Assembly: GCF_018130145.1 (NCBI RefSeq)
Contig: NZ_JAFCMB010000003.1
Span: 124,001 to 188,000 of the forward strand
Source: Bradyrhizobium sp. AUGA SZCCT0176
GTDB lineage: Bacteria > Pseudomonadota > Alphaproteobacteria > Rhizobiales > Xanthobacteraceae
DNA length: 64,000 nucleotides
Direction of reading: 5' to 3'
In this document: positions 52,437-61,179 of the stretch, in pieces
Layout: the number at the start of each line of letters is the position of its first letter
Position numbering within the stretch: the stretch's first letter is position 1
Program-made: the position numbers and the translations under genes
The notes under the pieces: model-generated
Database searches by the model: none
The model's input: the letters and a program-made list of their open reading frames with translations, nothing else
What the model was told of the DNA's origin: nothing

Positions 52437-53185
52437 CACGCCGCCTCCGCCACGCCGAGATAGGCTTGCTGCACCAGCGGATTGGTCTGCACTTCGTCCG
52501 GCGTTCCCTCGGCGATCTTCTGGCCGAAATTGAGAACCGCAATTCGATCCGTCACCGCCATCACCAGCTCCATGTGATGCTCGATCAAGAGGGTCGTCAG
52601 GCCATCCTGCTTCAGCTTGCGGATGCGGGCGTCGAGCTGGTCGATCTCCTCGGCGTTCATTCCGGCGGCCGGCTCGTCGAGCAGCAGCAGCGCCGGCTTT
52701 GCCACGACCGCGCGGGCGAGTTCGAGGCGGCGCTGTTCGCCGAACGCGAGATTGCCCGCGAGTTCGTCGCGCTTGCCCGACAGATCGGAAAACTCGAGGA
52801 TCCGGTCGATTTCCTCGCGCGCGCGGCCCGGACCGCCAAGCCAGCGGCGCAGGAAGCCCTCGCTGCGGTGTTCGGTCGAGTTCTGCGCCACCCATAAATT
52901 CTGCCAGACGCTGAGCTGGCCGAACAATCTGATGTTCTGAAATGTGCGGGTAACTCCGCGCGCCACCCGCACATGCGAGGCCAACCCGGTGATGTCCTCG
53001 TCGCGCAACAGCACCTCTCCTGCCGTGACTGGAAACAGGCCGCAAACGAGATTGACGACCGTCGACTTGCCGGAGCCGTTCGGCCCGATCAGGCCAAACA
53101 CCTCGCCCCTGGGAACACGGAGGTCGAGGCCGTCGACGGCGCGCACGCCGCCGAAATGTTTACTCAGCCCCTTGAGTTCGAGCAT
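52436..53185 (-). CDS. livG: Branched-chain amino acid-type ABC ATPase, LivG-like
   Basis: The 249-residue ATPase starts at ATG 53185 (MLELKGLSKHFGGVRAVDGLDL). Walker A GPNGSGKST, then the LivG signatures GVTRTFQNIRLFGQLSVWQNLWVAQ, LAFGEQRRLELARAV, LLLLDEPAAGMNAEE and LIEHHMELVM are clear. The start overlaps the LivM-like gene by 26 nt. The ABC signature reads LAFGEQ, the normal variant in LivG. Confidence 0.94.
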   Translation of the reverse strand: MLELKGLSKHFGGVRAVDGLDLRVPRGEVFGLIGPNGSGKSTVVNLVCGLFPVTAGEVLLRDEDITGLASHVRVARGVTRTFQNIRLFGQLSVWQNLWVAQNSTEHRSEGFLRRWLGGPGRAREEIDRILEFSDLSGKRDELAGNLAFGEQRRLELARAVVAKPALLLLDEPAAGMNAEEIDQLDARIRKLKQDGLTTLLIEHHMELVMAVTDRIAVLNFGQKIAEGTPDEVQTNPLVQQAYLGVAEAA

Positions 53186-54089
53186 TGCCCGGCTCCTTGT
53201 TGCTAGTCCGCATGCGCTTGACCGCGGCGATCGTCGCCGCATCGATAAGTCCGCGCGGCCTGACATTCATGGCGAGCAGAATGAGGCCGCCGAACAGCAG
53301 GTTGCGCCAGTCGCCGAGGAAGCGCAGCCCCTCGATCAGAAAGCCCTGTACGAAGACCACGGCGATCAGGGTCCCGAACACGCTCGAGAGGCCGCCAAGG
53401 ATGGGATAGGCGATGGCGAAGGTGGCGAGCGCGACGCCGAACTGGGCGTGCTCGATATGGGCGGTGTAATGGGCGAAGATTCCGCCGCCGAGCCCGGCAA
53501 TGAAGCCGCCGACCGTCATCGCCGCCACCTTGACCGCCGTCACATTGATCCCGGCGCTCTGGGCGGCGACTTCGTCCTCACCCACGGCGCGCAGCACGGC
53601 GCCGGCGCGCGAGCGATCCATCCACCACAGGCCCGCCATGACGAGCGCGACAAACAGCCAGATGAAGATCAGAACGTCGAGCGTCGACCAGCCATTCTCC
53701 GGGAAGAATCTGATCTGCCGGAAGCCTTCGCCGCCGGCGGGGCCGATCTTCACTTCGCCTTTCGCAACCTGATAGTCGAAGTTGAAGAAGAACAGTCGCA
53801 CCGCCTCGCCGAACGCCAGCGTCGCGACCACCAGCATCAGGCCCTTGACGCGCAGCGCGGGGAAGGAGACCGCGCAGGCGGTGGCGCCGGCGACGAACGA
53901 TGCGGCGGCGATCGCGGGGACGATGTGCCAGCCGGCCAGCACCGTCAGCATCGCCGCGACATAGGCGCCAATCGCGAAGAAGCCGGCCTGCGCCAGGCTG
54001 ACCTGTCCGGTCAGCAGGACGCAATAGGCGGAAAGCCCCAGCAAGGTGTGGACGCCGACGATCTGGGCAAGCCCGAGATAAAAATCCAT
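53160..54089 (-). CDS. livM: Branched-chain amino acid-type ABC permease, LivM-like (first pair)
   Basis: The 309-residue membrane protein has LTGQVSLAQAGFFAIGAYVAAMLTVLAGW, LRVKGLMLVVATLAFGEAVRLFF, SRAGAVLRAVGEDEVAAQSAGINVTAVKVAAMTVGGFIAGLGGGIFAHYT, and NVRPRGLIDAATIAAVKRM at its end. It differs throughout from the second LivM-like protein (49851), so the two are not a recent duplicate. Located between its LivH partner and LivG. Confidence 0.93.
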   Translation of the reverse strand: MDFYLGLAQIVGVHTLLGLSAYCVLLTGQVSLAQAGFFAIGAYVAAMLTVLAGWHIVPAIAAASFVAGATACAVSFPALRVKGLMLVVATLAFGEAVRLFFFNFDYQVAKGEVKIGPAGGEGFRQIRFFPENGWSTLDVLIFIWLFVALVMAGLWWMDRSRAGAVLRAVGEDEVAAQSAGINVTAVKVAAMTVGGFIAGLGGGIFAHYTAHIEHAQFGVALATFAIAYPILGGLSSVFGTLIAVVFVQGFLIEGLRFLGDWRNLLFGGLILLAMNVRPRGLIDAATIAAVKRMRTSNKEPGNARTQGAE

Positions 54090-54098
54090 CCGGTCCCC

Positions 54099-54989
54099 TC
54101 AGTCCCGCCCGGCGGCGGGGGAGAAAATGCCGCCCGGCCGGAACACCAGAAACCCGAACAGCAGCAGCATGACATAGAGGTCGCGTTCGGTGACGCCGCG
54201 GAAGTACTGAAACAGGTTTTCGAATCCCCCGACCAGCAGGCCGGCGATGATCGCGCCGGGTATTGAGCCCAGTCCGCCGATCACGGTGACGATCAGGCCC
54301 TTGGTGGTCAGCGGCAGCGACAATAGCGGCGACAGCACGCCGATGGCGGCCCCGATCATGGCGCCGGCGATGCCGCCGACCACGCCGGTGATGACGAAGG
54401 TCAGACCGTTGATGCGTGGAATCGAAATTCCGCACAGCTGCGCCGCAACGGGCTGCTGCGCCACCGCGCGCGTCGCGATGCCGAGCTTGGTGCGGTAGAG
54501 CAGAACAAGTAGCAGCAGCATAGACAGGCAGCCCAGCGCGAACATGAACATCAGATCGCCGCGCAGGGTGAAAGGCCCGGCATTGACGATCACGTCGGAG
54601 AACAGCGCGGGATAGGGCACTGGGATGCCCACCGTCGCATGCACGATGATCTCGTCGATCAAGAGCAGCGCGCCTACCGTCGACATCAAAGTGGCGAGCG
54701 GATTGGCCTGGGGAATGAAGCGGAAGCAGACGACATAGATCATGAAGCCGATGATGCCACCGGCGAGGCCGGCCAGCAGAAATATGAAAATCGCCGGCGC
54801 CTTAACTACTGACAGGACGATCAGGCTGGCGTAGGCGGCGCCGATCGACGCCGCCGCGTAGGACAGGTTGATCTTGTGCATGACGCCGAACACCAGCGTG
54901 AAGCCGATCCCGAGCAGGGAATAGGTCGCGCCGAACAGAACGCCATCAGCAACCGATTGCAGCGTGTCGATGACGTCGAGATAGGACAT
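54099..54989 (-). CDS. livH: Branched-chain amino acid-type ABC permease, LivH-like (first pair)
   Basis: The 296-residue membrane protein starts at ATG 54989 (MSYLDVIDTLQSVADGVLFGATYSLLGIGFTLVFGVMHKINLSYA). The LivH loop is RTKLGIATRAVAQQPVAAQLCGISIPRINGLTFVITGVVGGIAG, followed by KGLIVTVIGGLGSIPGAIIAGLLVGGFENLF and a FRPGGIFSPAAGRD end. It is 154 nt from the binding-protein gene and pairs with the LivM-like gene at 53160. Confidence 0.93.
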   Translation of the reverse strand: MSYLDVIDTLQSVADGVLFGATYSLLGIGFTLVFGVMHKINLSYAAASIGAAYASLIVLSVVKAPAIFIFLLAGLAGGIIGFMIYVVCFRFIPQANPLATLMSTVGALLLIDEIIVHATVGIPVPYPALFSDVIVNAGPFTLRGDLMFMFALGCLSMLLLLVLLYRTKLGIATRAVAQQPVAAQLCGISIPRINGLTFVITGVVGGIAGAMIGAAIGVLSPLLSLPLTTKGLIVTVIGGLGSIPGAIIAGLLVGGFENLFQYFRGVTERDLYVMLLLFGFLVFRPGGIFSPAAGRD

Positions 54990-55143
54990 GCCTTGGGTAT
55001 CCAGGGTGGAGTTGAGCCATTTCGCGCCGAACAATTGGTCGCGCCGAACGACGGGCGTTCCCGATCCCGGAGCGGATCGCTCGCTCGTCGGGCCGCCGGC
55101 GAGACGAACCGGGTCAAGACCGGTTCGTCCCGCGTTACAGCGG

Positions 55144-56343
55144 TCAGGATGCTGGCCGGTGCAGAACCTTCCAGGTGTTGTCCTTGGCATGGACGAACAG
55201 GAACGGCTTGATCGCCTCGCGATCAGCGGTACGGCCGACCTTGCCGAGCAGACCGTCGGTCTCCTTCAATGCCGCGAGCCCCGCGCGCATCTTCTCCCGG
55301 TCCGCGGCAACCGTGTCAGGCTTGCCCATGACCTTCTGGGATTCGATCACGTTCTTCAGGATGAACGCGATCTCATAGGCCGCCGCACTGTGCAGATCGG
55401 CGCTGCCGCCGAACTTCGCAACCAGTTCGGCCGCCTTGGTGGCTTCCGGCGTGACCGGCGCAAAGCTGGTCGGGATCACGATTCCTTCGGCCTGTACGCC
55501 ACAGCCCTGCAGCGTTTCGATCGACGACGACGAGGTGAGGCCGATCAGCAGTTTCGGCTTGACGCTCTGGCGCTGCATTTCCTTGAGCACGCCGCAGGTC
55601 GTGAACGGATGGGCTGATATCGCCACCACGTCCGGATTGGCGCGCTTCATCTCGCGCACCTGGGTCGAGAACGTCGTGTCATTCAGAAGCCACTCGCCCT
55701 GCCCCAGCAGCTGGAGCCCGCTGGCTTCGGCCTGCGTCTTGATCACGCCGAAGGTGGCGTTGGAATGCGCGAAATCCTTTTCCACGCCGCCATAGATCGT
55801 CTTGACGTCCGGGTACTGCGTCTTCACCCAGGCGAACAACGACTTGTACATCTCGAACTCGCTCGGCACATTACGGAATGCCCACTCCGAAATCTTGGCA
55901 AGTCCGCCTTTCGCCGCGACATCGGCGATGATCGGAAATTGAAGCCCCGAGTCCGAGCTGTCGCCGACTTTCTTCTGCAGAATGCCGAACAGCGATTCAG
56001 CCACGTTCGAGCAGGTCGGCCCGACCGCAATGATCGCTTCCGTGGATGCGATGCGGCGCACGACCGAAATGCCTTCTTCGGCGTTGCAGCGGTCATCGTA
56101 ATATTCGAGGGCGATTTTGCCCTTGGTGCCGTCACCGAGCGTGACGCCGCCGCCATTGTTGATTTGCTCGAGCGCCGCCTTCAGCGCCGCTTCGCTGTTG
56201 ATGCCGAAGACGCGCACCACACCCGACTTGGCGCCGAAGCCCGCGATCTTGACCGCACGCTCCTGGGCCTCCGCGGCTGAAGCAGCGACCATTCCGGCAA
56301 TGGCGCCCGCAGCCGCAACTAGAGTCAGAGATTTCTTGATCAT
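55144..56343 (-). CDS. Leu/Ile/Val-type ABC substrate-binding protein
   Basis: The protein has 399 residues from ATG 56343, where the signal peptide begins (MIKKSLTLVAAAGAIAGMVAASAAEA). Type I periplasmic binding fold: VKIAGFGAKSGVVRVFGINSEAALKAALEQINNGGGV, ALEYYDDRCNAEEGISVVRRIAST, AIIAVGPTCSNVAESLFGI, FRNVPSEFEMYKSLFAWVKTQYPDVKTIYG. It is the first gene of the leftward operon and the only binding protein for two permease pairs. The ligand could be an amino acid, amide, urea or aromatic acid; the nearby remnant of an acyl-CoA synthetase suggests carboxylates, weakly. Confidence 0.92.
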   Translation of the reverse strand: MIKKSLTLVAAAGAIAGMVAASAAEAQERAVKIAGFGAKSGVVRVFGINSEAALKAALEQINNGGGVTLGDGTKGKIALEYYDDRCNAEEGISVVRRIASTEAIIAVGPTCSNVAESLFGILQKKVGDSSDSGLQFPIIADVAAKGGLAKISEWAFRNVPSEFEMYKSLFAWVKTQYPDVKTIYGGVEKDFAHSNATFGVIKTQAEASGLQLLGQGEWLLNDTTFSTQVREMKRANPDVVAISAHPFTTCGVLKEMQRQSVKPKLLIGLTSSSSIETLQGCGVQAEGIVIPTSFAPVTPEATKAAELVAKFGGSADLHSAAAYEIAFILKNVIESQKVMGKPDTVAADREKMRAGLAALKETDGLLGKVGRTADREAIKPFLFVHAKDNTWKVLHRPAS

Positions 56344-56509
56344 GACGTTTTCCCTCCCGATCGGCGACCGCATCGTAGGCGGCGAAATCTGCAATTGTCC
56401 GGGACTTGGCGCCCGGTTTTAGTGCGGGAATATCGTCGTATAGCGATACCATGGATGGTTTCGCGAAACGATCGAATTGAGTGTCCGACACCGTAGTCTA
56501 ACCTGTCAA
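56344..56509. promoter_or_regulatory. Upstream region of the Liv-type operon
   Basis: The 166 bp before the binding-protein gene carry no gene. They presumably hold its promoter; I see no recognisable operator. Confidence 0.35.
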
Positions 56510-56700
56510 GCCAATTGGCCGGGCGGGCCGGACCAAACGAGCACCTCTTTCCAGGTCTATTCCCGCCAGATCCCGAACTGCTTCTCGCGCATTACCGAAC
56601 GATCGGCAAAGCTAACCGCATTGCGCAAAAGGATCTTGGGCACAGCATCGACAGGTGGCAGATTAGAACCGACACTGCGCCCTTCCAATTGCAGATCACT
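56510..56700 (-). pseudogene. Remnant of an AMP-dependent acyl-CoA synthetase N-terminus
   Basis: On the minus strand one frame reads DAVPKILLRNAVSFADRSV and MREKQFGIWRE, then a TAG stop, then TWKEVL in the same frame. This is the usual N-terminus of long-chain acyl-CoA synthetases (PKLLLRNA..RPAMREKDFGIWQTWTW) with a nonsense codon in place of one residue. Nothing of the catalytic AMP-binding motif remains downstream. Such synthetase genes commonly lie beside Liv-type operons in rhizobia. Confidence 0.6.
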
Positions 56701-56769
56701 CCCGCGATGGCTCGTACCCCGGCCGAACTGATCGACGCCGCCGAATTCTGCCTGCAGCATTTCCGCACC

Positions 56770-56882
56770 GGTGGCTCCGCGATCACGACGTGAGCACCTT
56801 TCGCGGCGAACAGCCTTGCGGTGGCCAACCCTATCCCGCATGCAGCGCCGGTTACAATGACGATCTTATCTCCAAGGGACAT
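56770..56882 (-). pseudogene. Remnant of a short-chain dehydrogenase/reductase N-terminus
   Basis: From an ATG at 56882 the frame starts MSLGDKIVIVTGAACGIGLA and then TARLFAAKGAHVVIAEP, the TGxxxGIG dinucleotide-binding start of an SDR. After about 37 codons it loses family similarity, and the active-site YxxxK is absent. The fragment runs into the acyl-CoA synthetase remnant, indicating deletion that joined two decayed genes. Confidence 0.7.
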
Positions 56883-57036
56883 GCCAGAATGGCTCCAAGG
56901 CTCTATCGATGTTTAAGAAGACGTGGCGGGGCGCCGAGAATTTCATCTATCGAATCGATGCTTCGCGCACCGAACCCCGGCCACCTCCGTGTCTCCAGCC
57001 AGGCCGCAGCTAACGAGATCTAACGTCTGAACGTCA

Positions 57037-57080
57037 ACGGCCGCTTCGCGCCGTAAGCGGCCGATCACAAACGGCCGCTT
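57037..57080. repeat. REP-like palindromic cluster
   Basis: ACGGCCGCTT (57037-57046), its inverse AAGCGGCCG (57055-57063) and a second ACGGCCGCTT (57071-57080) allow two alternative hairpins. It lies 90 bp before the solitary recombinase gene. Candidate REP element or bidirectional terminator. Confidence 0.55.
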
Positions 57081-57171
57081 GGGTGAGATCAACGGTCAAG
57101 ACAGGTTTTGACGCTATAGTCTTCGGCTCGCTATATAGCGACGCGGAGGGCGGGATGGCGGAGAAACTGTC

Positions 57172-57795
57172 ATGCCTACTCCTATCGGCAAAGACCGGCC
57201 ACAGCCTTGGAATAAGGGGTTGCTCGTCGGCCAGAAAAGACCTCTCGAACCGAAGCATGTTTGGTCCATTCGAGTTCGCCTAGAGATCGCACGATCAAGG
57301 CGCGACCTTGCAATCTTTAACCTAGCGATCGACAGCAAGCTTCGCGCCTGCGACTTAGTCAAACTGAGATTGGACGACGTTTGCTCTGGACTAAAGGTGC
57401 GGCATCGAGCAACGATCGTCCAAAAGAAGACAGGACGGCCAGTCCAATTCGAGATCACGGAGCAATCGAGAAATTCCGTTGAAGCCTTGCTACTAATGCT
57501 CCGGACCACTGGTTCCCGATATCTGTTCCCAAGCCGACTTCATGCCAGCCCTCACATATCAATCCGCCAATATGCTCGGCTGGTGCATCGCTGGGTTAAA
57601 AGCATCGGCTTAGATTCGGCCTCTTATGGCACGCACTCGATGCGGCGTACAAAGGCCGCCCAGATTTATCGTAAGACCGGCAACCTCCGCGCGGTGCAAC
57701 TCCTCCTCGGCCATACGAAGCTGGAGAGCACCGTCCGATATCTCGGGATTGAGGTAGATGACGCACTGAATATTGCAGAGCAAGTCGAGCTTTAA
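57172..57795 (+). CDS. Short solitary tyrosine recombinase
   Basis: The 207-residue protein consists of essentially only the catalytic domain, with N-terminus PWNKGLLVGQKRPLEPKHVWSIRVRLEIA. The full catalytic set is visible: Arg58 (SKLRACDLVKLRLDDV), Lys86 (QKKTGRPVQFE), His155 and Arg158 (GTHSMRRTKAA), His181 (LLGHTKLESTVRY) and Tyr190. It lacks the arm-binding/SAM-like domain of large integrases. Homologues of this length with the PWxKGLLVGQKRPL start are widespread in proteobacteria and appear intact. It lies between decayed genes and a terminator-like hairpin, so it may be a self-contained mobile gene. Confidence 0.88.
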   Translation: MPTPIGKDRPQPWNKGLLVGQKRPLEPKHVWSIRVRLEIARSRRDLAIFNLAIDSKLRACDLVKLRLDDVCSGLKVRHRATIVQKKTGRPVQFEITEQSRNSVEALLLMLRTTGSRYLFPSRLHASPHISIRQYARLVHRWVKSIGLDSASYGTHSMRRTKAAQIYRKTGNLRAVQLLLGHTKLESTVRYLGIEVDDALNIAEQVEL

Positions 57796-57802
57796 TCACC
57801 CT

Positions 57803-57825
57803 ACCACCGGCATCACGCCGGTGGT
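57803..57825 (+). terminator. Rho-independent-like terminator after the solitary recombinase
   Basis: Perfect 9-bp stem ACCACCGGC/GCCGGTGGT with loop ATCAC, followed by CGTTTCC, 8 nt after the recombinase stop. Confidence 0.65.
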
Positions 57826-57867
57826 CGTTTCCGCGCCAATAGCTGCCCTTCGGAGTTTCGAGGTCCA

Positions 57868-57957
57868 ACTTCCGGTTTACACCCGAAAGCAGACTCAACT
57901 CAGAAATTGGGGCATGTCCGAAAAGAGCCAACAGCGGACTCGTGCACCGCAGCAAAT
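57868..57957. repeat. 90-bp dispersed repeat, left copy
   Basis: It starts ACTTCCGGTTTAC and ends CGCAGCAAAT. The copy at 62678-62767 has the same length; the last 46 bases match at 38 positions, and the first 9 bases are identical. Both copies have the same orientation. Confidence 0.7.
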
Positions 57958-57999
57958 AGCACAATTGTTCGCTTAGTCCCGTTGGCGCGTCGATCCGCG

Positions 58000-59598
58000 T
58001 TACGGATCGATGAGCACTCCCGGGTTGAGCATGCCTTGTGGATCGAGTTCTCTTTTTGCTGCCCGAAGCGCGGCCGCGAAAAGTTCCGGGCGCTGGCGAT
58101 CGTACCAAGGCCGATGATCACGGCCAACAGCGTGATGATGCGTGATCGTACCACCCGCCTCAATCAGCGCGTCGCTGGCCGCACTCTTGATCGCCTGCCA
58201 CTGCTCCAGAAGCGCACCGTGGCGGCCGAGTGCGTGGAAAGAAAAATAGGGCGCGGGCCCGTCCGGATAGACATGGGTGAAGCGGCATGTGACCTCGCCT
58301 TTCAGGCCAGTCGCTTCGAGGATCGCACGCTCCGTCGCCGCCTTTACTTTGTCGTGGAAACTTTCGAACCGATCCCAGGTGATAGCGGTCTCAAACGTGT
58401 CGTTGATGAGACCGGCCGGTGTCAAAAACTCGCGCGCATATGGCATGCGAATAAATGCGTTCCGCCATATTCCTGCCGCGCCTTCGAGATGTGCATCGCC
58501 GGCTTTTGCGGCCTCCGGCGTCCCGCCATGGTCGGCGCAGCATTCGAGCGCACGTGCCATCCAGGCATCCGGCGAATGGTCGCCGGATTCAAAGCCGAGC
58601 ACCATGACCGCGACACTACCGTCGGCCGCACCGGTGTTGAACGCCTCTTGCGCGTCAAGGATGCGGCAGTTCGATGGATAGAGGCCGGCCTGTGCGATGG
58701 CGCGCAATGCGCGTGCCGCACCGAAGAATGAATGGAAACGAACCGATGCGCCGGCACGGAATTTCGGACGTGGCTGCAATCGCATCCAGGCGCGCGAAAT
58801 CACGCCGAGCGTGCCTTCCGAGCCTATGAGCATGCGGTCGGGGCTCGGTCCAGCACCCGATCCCGGCAATCGACGCGTTTCCAGTATGCCGCGCGGTGTC
58901 ACGACGCGCAGGCTTTCGACGAAATCGTCTATATGCGTGTAGAGACTGGCGAAATGACCGCCCGATCGTGTCGCGATCCAGCCGCCAAGGGTTGAATATT
59001 CGAAACTCTGCGGAAAATGCCGCAACGTGACGCCGTGCGGCTTAAGCTGGTTCTCCAACGATGGACCATAGGTACCGCCCTCGATCAGTGCGGCGCGCGA
59101 TATCTGATCTATCTCGACAACCTTACCGAGATTGCGTAGGTCAAGTGTGACGGCCGCCTTATAGCGAAGCCCATCGACTCGCGGCTCGACGCCGCCGCAG
59201 ACGCTCGACCCGCCCCCGAACGGCGTCAGCGAGGCGCTGACACCACCGGCCCAGTCCATCACAGCGGAAATCTCTGCTTCGTTGCGTGGATATGCGACCA
59301 CGTCGGGCGCGCTATCGTAGTCGCCGAGCATGGCTCGCACGTAGTCTGGATAGGATTTGCCGTAGGTGTGCGCGACCCGGTCGTAGCGTTCGCTCGTACA
59401 GAAAGCGGCAAGTGAGGTCGTCAGCGCAACGCGCGGCGCCCGCAGTGCTAGGTCCTCAAGACGCGGCACGGCTTTTGTCTCAAACGCATCGCACGCGAAT
59501 TTCGCGTGGTAACGGCCGAGCACGAAAGCCTGCTCCTCAGCAGTCATGCCTTCGTCTTCGCGGCCCCAGCCGTAATGTTTTAACCTTGTACCGCTCAT
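58000..59598 (-). CDS. FAD-binding oxidase, alkyldihydroxyacetonephosphate synthase-like
   Basis: The 532-residue flavoprotein is of the FAD_binding_4/VAO family. An N-terminus like AGPS (MSGTRLKHYGWGREDEGMT) is followed by the PP-loop SLTPFGGGSSVCGG and the FAD-contacting DLRNLGKVVEID, GGTYGPSLENQLKPHGVTLRHFPQSFEYSTLGGWIATRSGGHFASLYTHIDDFV. The C-terminal domain has GEVTCRFTHVYPDGPAPYFSF and ITHHHAVGRDHRPWYDRQ, where the HHHAVG motif is the AGPS catalytic His cluster. Bacterial members act in ether-lipid metabolism or oxidise 2-hydroxyacids. It may work with the reductase downstream (59681). Confidence 0.9.
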   Translation of the reverse strand: MSGTRLKHYGWGREDEGMTAEEQAFVLGRYHAKFACDAFETKAVPRLEDLALRAPRVALTTSLAAFCTSERYDRVAHTYGKSYPDYVRAMLGDYDSAPDVVAYPRNEAEISAVMDWAGGVSASLTPFGGGSSVCGGVEPRVDGLRYKAAVTLDLRNLGKVVEIDQISRAALIEGGTYGPSLENQLKPHGVTLRHFPQSFEYSTLGGWIATRSGGHFASLYTHIDDFVESLRVVTPRGILETRRLPGSGAGPSPDRMLIGSEGTLGVISRAWMRLQPRPKFRAGASVRFHSFFGAARALRAIAQAGLYPSNCRILDAQEAFNTGAADGSVAVMVLGFESGDHSPDAWMARALECCADHGGTPEAAKAGDAHLEGAAGIWRNAFIRMPYAREFLTPAGLINDTFETAITWDRFESFHDKVKAATERAILEATGLKGEVTCRFTHVYPDGPAPYFSFHALGRHGALLEQWQAIKSAASDALIEAGGTITHHHAVGRDHRPWYDRQRPELFAAALRAAKRELDPQGMLNPGVLIDP

Positions 59599-59680
59599 GG
59601 CATTCTTCCTGCTTTTTTTTGTCTGTGATTTCCGAGATAGCCGCGATATTCAGCACGCCGCTGCAGTTCTGAACATTACC

Positions 59681-60850
59681 TCAACGCGCGCTGAAGGTGA
59701 GGCCGGCGCGCTCCCTTAGACGCTTGCGCAATGCCGGACCCATCAGCGCGCCCGGCGTCCAGATGCCGCCCTCGCCCTGCACGTCGCGCACGAGACAGAG
59801 AGCGCTCTCGGCGATCATCTTGCTGGTCGAGCCGTAGCCCGGATCGCGGTCGCCCGTGACTACCACCTCGACCCGTCCGCCATCCGGCAGTTCGCCCAGG
59901 AAGAGGATGTCGTAGGAGCCCTTCTCGCGCTCTTCCCGAGTCGGGCCTGCGCCGGGTTTGAGACCGCCGGTCGCGACCAAGGAAACCATCGTGGCGAACG
60001 TCTCCGTCGTCACGCGAGCGAGTTCCCCAAATCCCGGCGCGACCATCATCTCGTCGTAAACAAAGTCCATGCCGTAGGGATGACCCAACAGCAAATTCGT
60101 GCGGTGCACGTTCTTGGTGTTGATCGGCGCCATGGGGAACGGCACGAGCCACACGTTCATGCGCGGGTCGTATTCGGGGATGAGGCCCGACGGCTGAGAC
60201 GGCCCGGTGAACCCCGGCGTCAATGCGAAGGGATCGGTCAGCAGCCGCATCAGGGCCGGGTCGCGCGCGGCGGCGGCCAACGTCGCCCGAGCGCTCGCGG
60301 CGGTGCCGCCAGACATGCCGCCTTTCACGTTGCGCAGGCGGGCTTTGACCCGCCGCGCCGGGCGTCCGAATTTCTCGCGCGCCTTCTCCTGCAACGTGAG
60401 CACGCCGAGATCGAACGGGATGGAATCGAAGCCGCAGGAGAAGACGATGCGCGCGCCGGTCCGTTTCGCCTCTTCGTGATGGGCGTCGATCATGCGCCGC
60501 ATCCAAGCCGGTTCGCCGCACAGATCAACATAGGCCGTGCCCGTGGCCGCGCAGGCCGCCACAAGCTCGGGACCGTGGAGCTGATAAGGCCCGACCGTCG
60601 TGATGATCACGGCCGCACGCGCGCACATCGAACGCAGGCTGGCCGGCTCGGCGGCATCCGCCTTAACCAAAGGCAAATCGTCCGGTGCGCCGATGTCGGC
60701 ACGCACCTTCTGGAGCTTGTCGGTCGAGCGTCCCGCGATCGCCCAGGACGGAGCATCGTCGCCGCAATAGGACGTCGCCAGATATTCGGCGATGAGACGG
60801 CCAGTGTAACCCGTCGCGCCATAGACGATGAGGTCGAAGTCCCGCTTCAC
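59681..60850 (-). CDS. Saccharopine dehydrogenase-like (trans-acting enoyl reductase family) oxidoreductase
   Basis: The 389-residue protein has a Rossmann N-terminus (DLIVYGATGYTGRLIAEYLA), AGRSTDKLQKV, VIITTVGPYQLHGPELVAACAATGTAYVDLCGEPAWMRRMID and FSCGFDSIPFDLGVL. These are the signatures of the saccharopine-dehydrogenase-like proteins that include the mycobacterial trans-acting enoyl reductase Rv2953 and mammalian SCCPDH. It does not look like a lysine-pathway enzyme. It lies 82 nt upstream of the AGPS-like gene on the same strand. A lipid-modifying reductase is likely; the substrate is unknown. Confidence 0.9.
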   Translation of the reverse strand: MKRDFDLIVYGATGYTGRLIAEYLATSYCGDDAPSWAIAGRSTDKLQKVRADIGAPDDLPLVKADAAEPASLRSMCARAAVIITTVGPYQLHGPELVAACAATGTAYVDLCGEPAWMRRMIDAHHEEAKRTGARIVFSCGFDSIPFDLGVLTLQEKAREKFGRPARRVKARLRNVKGGMSGGTAASARATLAAAARDPALMRLLTDPFALTPGFTGPSQPSGLIPEYDPRMNVWLVPFPMAPINTKNVHRTNLLLGHPYGMDFVYDEMMVAPGFGELARVTTETFATMVSLVATGGLKPGAGPTREEREKGSYDILFLGELPDGGRVEVVVTGDRDPGYGSTSKMIAESALCLVRDVQGEGGIWTPGALMGPALRKRLRERAGLTFSAR

Positions 60851-61179
60851 GACGTTGGTCCTCCTCGAGACCCGGGAGAGCTATCTTCAGTTCCGTGTGC
60901 AATCGCAGGACACGGGGACGCTCAGCACGAGCAGCAAGTGCCATTTGAGGGTCCGCCGCTTCATTGAACCGTCCCATCGCGTTTGATGGAGGATACCACA
61001 GTTCCTGCCTTGGGGCGCGCAACATCCGGTTGGGGTCAAACTCCGAAGTCCGGAGGTGCAACCGGGAAGTCGGCTTTACCCTCAATAACGGACAGCGTCA
61101 GCCGCGTCAGTCAGGTCCGAAAAGTGCCGTGGACCGGACGGCGTTGGGCGTCCCTGGACTTCGCGGCAGCCGTCACGTC
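60851..61179. other. Non-coding stretch between the reductase and CoA transferase genes
   Basis: No gene is supported. Part of it (about 61020-61110) has a translated style seen in rhizobial intergenic repeats, from memory only. Confidence 0.35.

Noticed and set aside
52944..54266. 440-codon plus-strand frame over livG-livM-livH
   Set aside because: Antisense to three overlapping, well-supported transporter genes.
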